In this document: positions 58,086 to 64,000 of the stretch, piece by piece
How the letters are laid out: each line of letters starts with the position of its first letter
How positions within the stretch are numbered: position 1 is the stretch's first letter
Source of the DNA: Ailurus styani
Lineage: Eukaryota > Chordata > Mammalia > Carnivora > Ailuridae
Direction of reading: 5' to 3'
Assembly: GCA_002007465.1 (NCBI GenBank)
Contig: LNAC01000018.1
Coordinates: 2,544,732-2,608,731, forward strand
DNA: 64,000 nucleotides
The notes under the pieces: generated by a model
What the model was told of the DNA's origin: nothing
Databases searched by the model: none
The model's input: the letters and a program-made list of their open reading frames with translations, nothing else
Position numbers and translations under genes: made by a program

Positions 58086-58568
58086 ATAAATGATAAAGTA
58101 AAAGATTGAATGGAATGGAAGACTCAGGTTACAAGGATAGAAAGATCTTTCCTGAGGCTGAATGACTGGATATACAAGAATGGAATCAATAACTTTGTAG
58201 AGGATTGTGGGGGGTGGGGAGTGGAGTAGAAAGCATGCACCTGTGCTGGAGGGGGGCGGGTTGTTTAGAAGCATTAGGTGCAGACAGGAGGAAGGCCCAA
58301 GAGAAGCCAGGGGCTTGTGGAGCACCTGTCAGCACAAGCCACACTGGAATCACCATGCCCTACCCCCCATCCAGGGCAGGACTCCTTCTTGACATCCTAT
58401 TGGCTTTTGGGACTCACATCCTACCAGTCACAAAAGCACCCAAACTCTTCCCTTTTTCTCTCATTTTTTGCCCCCTCCACCTTCCACTTGCCATCAAACT
58501 AAATGCTTCTCAATCAGTCTTCTTTACATTCCCATTATTGCCCCCTTTGTGAAGACTCCCGTGGCTTT
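58086..58568. other. Intergenic sequence, no gene seen
   Basis: Overlapping frames at 58205-58552 in three registers; none has a domain. Confidence 0.4.
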
Positions 58569-58667
58569 GGGGTGCCTGGCTGGCTCGGTGGGAGGATCAT
58601 GTGACTCTTGGTCTTGGGGTCATGAGTTCAAGCCCCACACTGGGTGTAGAGATTTACTTAAATGAAT
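58569..58667 (+). mobile_element. Short tRNA-Lys-like SINEC
   Basis: 'ggggtgcctggctggctcgg', 'gggtcatgagttcaagcccc', 'gtagagatttacttaaatga'. Confidence 0.87.
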
Positions 58668-58867
58668 CTTTTTAAAAAATATTTTATTTATTTGACAGGG
58701 AGAAAGAGAGAGACAGCAAGAGGAGGAACACAAGCAGGGGAAGTGGGACAGGGAGAAGCAGGCTTTCCACCGAGCCGGGAGCCCCATACGGGGTTCAATC
58801 CCAGGACTGGAAATCATGACCTGAGCTGAAGACAGATGCTTAACCAACTGAGCCACCCAGGTGTCTC
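58668..58867 (-). mobile_element. SINEC, antisense, abutting the previous one
   Basis: Starts in the A-rich tail of the preceding copy and ends 'gagccacccaggtgtctc', giving a tail-to-tail inverted pair. Confidence 0.9.
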
Positions 58868-59639
58868 ACCAAGACTCTTTTCTTTCTGTACACCTTTCTG
58901 TGATTTTAGTCTGCAAATCTTTCTCCTATTCCTCAGACCTCATGGAAGAGATCATGGCCATTGACCCACGGCTGAAATTTTACATCTGCTTTCAAGAGAC
59001 CAGGCCTGGCAGGGACTAGAATCTCCCAGGCTCAATTTCAAATTCCCACACAGGAGCCCTGATTAGCCCACTGGACTGGGCCTCCACCGTTGGACTGCTC
59101 AACTGTTCCATGGGGACAGGGTCGCACTGTGCCAAAGACTATCCACAACTGAGCACTGTCACCACAGGAAGGGGCAAGGCCAGTCCCAGAGAAGAGGAGC
59201 TAGACAAAGAACCCAGGGGTGAATTTACACCTTTGACCTTGAATCTGCCTGGCAAGCTGCACCAGGGTTATCCTTCTTGAAGGAGAGCTCTGATCAAGTC
59301 ACTTTCACTCAGCAACTTGACCTCAGCTGCAGTCACTTCACCTGTGGTCATGCCCCAGGGCAGCCCATAGCCGCCCTACAGTGAGACCCAGTGAAATGGG
59401 AGTCTAAAGGGCTAACCCTTGAACCTGACCTGAGACAGCTCTGCCAAGCACTACTCCCAGCAGAATCAATTCCCCACCCTGCTGGCTGAGGCTTTGCTGA
59501 GCCTGCACTGCAATTCCACTTATTCCTCTGTCCCGTCCCACTTCCTCTCCCTTCCTTTCATAGAGGTTGGTCTCTAGGACAGTCTCAGAGGTTCCTCCCA
59601 GAGAAGCCAACAACTACACGTATCCTTCTGCCTACCGCG
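58868..59639. other. Intergenic sequence, no gene seen
   Basis: Nothing recognised. Confidence 0.4.
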
Positions 59640-59965
59640 AACTCCCCTCTCCCACCTTCTCTTGCTGCCTCACTTCATCCTACCCTTCAGATGCCACCTC
59701 CTCTAAGAAGTCTTTCCTAGTTGCCCCGATCCGATGTGCCCTCTCCATCCCATAATCTCTGTCCCCTCCTCTTTCACTGAACTCACCTCATCCTTCCCAA
59801 TATCGAAGAAATCTGTGAGCCTTTCTACCCCCCACTCCCCAATACACACTGATCTGTAAGCTCTCAGAGGGTAAGGTGGTAAGGCCTATTTTTCCTTTCT
59901 CTCTCTCTCTCCAAAGCTCTGCTCAGTGCACGGTCACTTCTCAGTGAATGATTATTAATGTTGCC
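59640..59965 (+). mobile_element. L2 3' end fragment
   Basis: 'cttcagatgccacctcctct', 'aagaagtctttcctagttgc', 'gatctgtaagctctcagagg', 'ctcagtgaatgattattaat'. Confidence 0.8.
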
Positions 59966-60030
59966 AAGCCCTTGGGAGAATCAGGCAGAGAACAAATACA
60001 AACCACTCTGTTAAAAACATTGTTTTCTTG

Positions 60031-60137
60031 GGGCACCTAACTGGCTCGGTCAGTAGGTAGAGTGTATGACTCTTGACCTCGGGGTCGTGAGTTTGTGACG
60101 CACGTTGTGGGTAGAGTTCACTTAAAAAAAAAACAAT
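60031..60137 (+). mobile_element. Short tRNA-Lys-like SINEC
   Basis: 'ggggcacctaactggctcgg', 'cggggtcgtgagtttgtgac', 'gggtagagttcacttaaa'. Confidence 0.85.
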
Positions 60138-60319
60138 TTTTTTCCTTGAATAAGGCAGGATAGGAAAAAAAACTTAATACCCAATGTTTGCAAAATTGTT
60201 TAATCTTCTCTACTGGCCTATAAGCTCCTAAACCACAGAGAATATATCTTCTCAATTTATTTATATTCTTCTCCAGCACGATTGTAGGTGAGCTAAACCC
60301 ACCAGGTCCAAGCCCCTTA

Positions 60320-60530
60320 GACCTGAGGTCATCCTGACTCCATCACTTACTTCTGGCATGACCTTGGGCAATTCCCTTCCGTCATCTGACCTTTAGTTTT
60401 TACTTGTAAAGTGGGAATTAATAACTGCCTCATAGCATTGTGAAGAGTTTAAATGAAATAATTAACTCATATATAGCATCTGGGTTCAGGTGTTTGATAA
60501 AAATTAGCTAATTTTATTTATTATTAAACA
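60320..60530 (+). mobile_element. MIR
   Basis: 'tgaccttgggcaattccctt', 'acttgtaaagtgggaattaa', 'cctcatagcattgtgaagag'. Confidence 0.8.
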
Positions 60531-61105
60531 GTGTTCTATAGTGTTTATCAAACGAATGAGTAAACACAAAGAAAGGAGGAAGAAGAAAAAAATCTGGAGA
60601 AAATCTACTCAGGCATCCCTTTATGCTCTTAAAAATTATTAAGGAGTCTAAGAACTTTTGTTTCTGTGGGCTGTATCTATTGACATGACAGTATAAAAAT
60701 TAAAACAGAACATTCAGAAATATTAATTTCAAAATTAGTTTCAATATTCAATATTAATTTCAATAACAAACACTACACATTAACATAAATGACACAGCTT
60801 GTGAAAAATAATCTATATTTTCCACATAAAACATGGTGAGAAAAGTGGCATTGTTTTAGGCTTTTGCAAATGCCTCTGATGTCTGGCTAACAGAAGGTAG
60901 CTGGATTCTCATATGGAGAAGACAGGGGACCCACAGGGACCCCATGAAAGAGAAAGCTCTTTTTTTCCCTTTTGCTTCTTTTCCTGCTTTTATTCTTGCT
61001 AGGACCTTTACCCCCACCCTACACATGACTTAATGAACGTGTGCCATGTAAGGGACAAAGAATTGATGATATCTTTGAAGACTTCCAGCACAATGGGTAA
61101 TTTTT

Positions 61106-61303
61106 TTTTAAGTTTTTTTTTTTAAGATTTTATTTATTTATTTGACAAGAGAGAGCACAAGTAGGCAGAGCAACAGGCAGAAGGAGAGGGAGAAGCAAGC
61201 TCCCCACCAAGCAGAGACCCCGATGTGGGGCTCAACCCCAGGACCCTGGGATCATGACCTGAGCCGAAGGCAGACATTTAACCACCTGGGCCACCCAGGC
61301 CCC
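61106..61303 (-). mobile_element. SINEC, antisense
   Basis: TSD 'cacaatgggtaa' (61089) and 'cacaataggtaa' (61304). Confidence 0.92.
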
Positions 61304-61563
61304 CACAATAGGTAATATTTAAACCGCTGGTGGTAGACATCTCAACACCAAGACCCCTAGCTTCAAAGAGTAAGTGACTTATGGTAGACACCTGGATATT
61401 GCCCTTGTTCTAACCAGTTCCTGGACACCTGAGAGATCACATCCATCAGACCACCATCCTCGATAAAAACCCCCAGACCCTGAACAAAGAGGAAATTTCT
61501 TCTTTCCTTCCTGAGTCTCCCAGACATTGACTCCATGTATTATCTCCTTTCTCTATACATATN

Positions 61564-61767
61564 TTTTTTTTTTTTTTTTAAAGATTCCACTTATTCATTT
61601 GACAGAGAGAGAGAGATCACAAGCAGGCAGAGAGGCAGGCAGAGAGAGAGGAGGAAGCAGGCTCCCCGCCGAGCAGAGAGCCCGATGTGGGCCTCGATCC
61701 CAGGACCCTGAGATCACGACCCGAGCCGAAGGCAGAGGCTTTAAACCACTGAGCCACCCAGGCGCCC
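61564..61767 (-). mobile_element. SINEC, young, flanked by 40-bp direct repeats
   Basis: Near-consensus reverse body. Exactly matching 40-base flanks at 61523-61562 and 61768-61807, with a single N at 61563 between the left flank and the poly-T. Confidence 0.94.
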
Positions 61768-61888
61768 GACATTGACTCCATGTATTATCTCCTTTCTCTA
61801 TACATATCTTCAATAAACTCTGCTTTCCTCTCCTGCAGGCCCCCATTTGCTTTTTTCCTGCCTGAAGCAAAGGATCCTCTATTTTTTT

Positions 61889-62076
61889 ATAAAGATTTTA
61901 TTTATTTACTTGACAGAAAGAGAGATCACAAGTAGGCAGAGAGGCAGACAGAGGGAGAGAAGGAAGCAGGCTCCCCGCTGAGCAGGAAGCCTGATGCGGG
62001 GCTCCATCCCAGGACCCTGAGATCATGACCTGAGCCGAAGGCAGAGGCATTAACCCACTGAGCCACCCAGGCGCCC
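61889..62076 (-). mobile_element. SINEC, young, perfect 14-base TSD
   Basis: TSD tcctctattttttt at 61875-61888 and 62077-62090. Confidence 0.94.
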
Positions 62077-62095
62077 TCCTCTATTTTTTTTTTAA

Positions 62096-62201
62096 GATTT
62101 TTTTTTTTATGTTTAAGTAATCTATACACCGAACATGGGGCTCAAACTCAAAACCCCAAAATCAAGAGTTGAATGCTTCACCGGGGACCAGCCAGGTGCC
62201 C
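62096..62201 (-). mobile_element. Old short SINEC, antisense
   Basis: 'gaacatggggctcaaactca', 'atcaagagttgaatgcttca', 'accagccaggtgccct'. Confidence 0.82.
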
Positions 62202-62390
62202 TACGAGCATTTCAATAGACTTTTCAGAGAATTGTGAATACTTCTCTTGCTACCACTCTAAAACTCCTTAATGATAGTTTCTTGAAGGTTGGTTGCAATG
62301 TTGAAAACTAACACATTTGTGAACTTTTCCCATTCTGTTATTTTAAAATCCATGTGCTTTGAATGGATCATTTTACTCACATAATATTAT

Positions 62391-62574
62391 TTTTTTTAAA
62401 GATTTTATTTATTTATTTGACAGAGAATGAGCTCAAGCAGAGGGAGTGGCAGGCAGAGAGAGAGGGAGGAGCAGGCTCCCCACTGAGCAAGGAGCTGGAT
62501 GCGGAACTCAATCCCAGCACCCTGGTACCGGAGCCAAAGACAGACACTTAACCGACCTAGCTACCCAAGCGTCC
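62391..62574 (-). mobile_element. SINEC, antisense, inside the hAT element
   Basis: 'aaagattttatttatttatt' through GA tract to 'ctacccaagcgtccct'. Confidence 0.9.
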
Positions 62575-62703
62575 CTCATGTAAGATCATTTTAAAATTAT
62601 GCTTTGGTCATTTGAAAAATAGTGGCTCACTGAATTTTACAGATCTTCCAAATGTGGACATCATTTATTACATAATATCAACAAGTCACATTATTCGTAT
62701 CAC

Positions 62704-63170
62704 TGTAGCCTGGGCACAGGGGTGCAAGGGCATCTGTCTCTGGGGGTCCCAAACACACTAGGTCTAGTCATTCAACAAGATCCAGAGGCAGAGAGATGAG
62801 TGGTGGCGAAACCAGGAAGGAATTTATTGCAGTGCGGCCAACACCAGGAAGACAGCGGACTAGCATCTCAAAGACAGCCTTCAACGTGCAAAAAACACTT
62901 CCGGGTTTATGTAAGGAGAATGTGGGACAAAGGTGGGTGGGTACATGCAGGGGAGCAGTGAAGGTCAAGTCCATCACTGTTTTGGAGGCCATGATGGGCA
63001 GGGTCTTGCTGGCCCAGGGCAGTCCTTGTCGCTGAGGGGGGTGTTTCAGTTCCCATCAGGGGGTGCTTTGTGCTCAGGATCCTCCCCCTGAGCTAAGAGA
63101 CAAGCTGGAAAGAAGTGCCCAACTAGAAAGTCTGAGGTCAAAATGGAGGCAGCGAAGTCCTCTTTCTTCA
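62704..63170 (-). mobile_element. Solo ERV LTR, copy 2, antisense
   Basis: 467 bases, reverse complement of the LTR at 52909-53377. It splits the hAT element: left flank 'attcgtatcac' and right flank 'caccactgatc' join to restore the hAT sequence. A short TSD (tcac or similar) is possible. Open frames within it are not genes. Confidence 0.82.
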
Positions 63171-63740
63171 CCACTGATCTCCTTAGTAAAGTCTTTATGT
63201 ATGGGAAAGCTGTCAAGTTCCCAATGGCAAACACTGGTTTTCCAAAGTTCTAGTTCCCAGTTGAAAACTTGAATTTTATCATTGGCAACAAATACTATCA
63301 CTTGTTTTCCTTAAAGTGAGTCCCTCACTTTGTTTATATTTAAGAGGCTGTCTGCCAGATATTCAAGTCTGAATAACTGCACTTTGTCAGTCTTGAGTTC
63401 TTTCAAGTAAAAACGGACTTTCAGGAAACGAGGAATTCAGTCTGCAGTGCAAAACAATTGCATAAAAGCTTCCCAAGACAACCATCACTATTCTTCAGGA
63501 TTTAGTAGAAGTGCTTTACTCACGTTTTCCATTTCATCATACAGGATAGTTTAAAAAAGACATGGACTCAAGAGTCAAAATTTAATAAGATGGATACTTT
63601 TGCAGCTTCATTAGGGACATCCTTAAGTGAATCTGGCTTTTTTTTCTGACTGGGAATGCACAGTGGTAAAGAATGTAATGACTAATGGTACCGTTTGGGG
63701 CCACCCACTTTATTTGTACCAAGGTGCCAAGAGTTTACCC

Positions 63741-64000
63741 ATCGGTAAACTTTGAAGAGGAAAAAACTTGCATGTCCTTATTAATTTGTTGTAACAATGA
63801 ATATTATCAGTGTAGTTTCCGTTTTCTTGATTTGTTCTTAATTTTTAAACATGTAACAATTTTAAAAGATGAATACCTTTAAAGTATATCATCCAAAATC
63901 ATTAAAATACTTCATGTGTGAACTAAAAATTCTACTACCTCAAAATGTTTGATCTCACATTTCTTACTCTGTTTTGACGTTTTAAATCTTAAACACAAAG
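63741..64000. other. Intergenic sequence, no gene seen
   Basis: AT-rich, not recognised. Confidence 0.45.

Larger units (their letters stand above)
60917..62095 (+). mobile_element. Probable LTR element interrupted by three SINECs
   Basis: Sequence foreign to the surrounding hAT, with an AATAAA at 61812-61817 followed by 'ctctgctttcctctcctgca', as in an LTR R region. Its exact ends and family are uncertain. SINECs at 61106, 61564 and 61889 lie within it. Confidence 0.45.
60612..63740 (-). mobile_element. Second hAT (Charlie-like) element, broken by later insertions
   Basis: Same family and orientation as 14147-15660. Visible pieces: 60612-60916 ('ctcttaaaaattattaagga', 'tggcattgttttaggctttt'), 62210-62390, 62575-62703, and 63171-63740 ('gaaaacttgaattttatcat', 'gtgccaagagtttaccca'). 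Between them lie an LTR with SINECs, another SINEC, and an antisense LTR. The far terminal repeat is not seen. Confidence 0.75.

Noticed and set aside
1..64000. CRISPR arrays, operons, phage or toxin-antitoxin systems
   Set aside because: The regularly seen repeats are SINECs of a mammalian genome with variable spacing; nothing prokaryotic is present.

Overview
This window is mammalian nuclear DNA, almost certainly from a carnivoran. The tRNA-derived CAN-SINE (SINEC) family occurs more than 50 times, many copies with intact target-site duplications (TSDs). The young copies carry a CT-rich body, a (TAAA)n stretch and an A-rich tail that suggest a mustelid or close caniform relative (inference; species not proven). 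There is no bacterial, phage or operon-like content. Most open reading frames over 60 codons lie in repeats or low-complexity DNA.

The one real gene recognised is PIAS1 on the minus strand. Its first coding exon (24440-24463) encodes MADSAELK and ends in a consensus 5' splice site. It sits in a TATA-less CpG island (about 23740-24830) with YY1-like, NRF1-like, E2F-like and GC-box motifs. Everything left of 24439 is therefore the start of PIAS1 intron 1 (at least 24.4 kb; exon 2 is not in the window). Everything right of about 24.85 kb is 5' flanking intergenic DNA, where I see no second gene.

Intron 1 (1-24439) holds SINEC insertions, MIR and L2 relics, an hAT-type DNA transposon fossil with transposase remnants (14147-15660), L1 3' ends, and an RPL34 processed pseudogene (about 6385-6975) split by a SINEC. 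The upstream flank holds an L2 ORF2 fragment (25.4-26.6 kb) and two L1 copies lying head to tail (28.5-34.6 kb). It also holds several MaLR/ERV LTRs, a pair of about 98%-identical LTRs in opposite orientation (52909-53377 and 62704-63170), and a deep nest of repeats at 60.6-63.75 kb.

Assembly quality matters here. There is an 85-N gap inside a SINEC (38704-38788) and five single Ns (16744, 40319, 41027, 55900, 61563). Three of these (40319, 41027, 55900) sit exactly between near-identical direct repeats, which looks like two alleles joined end to end rather than true tandem duplication. I found no convincing undescribed biological system; the most useful observations are the promoter architecture, the nested and inverted young repeats, and the likely false duplications.
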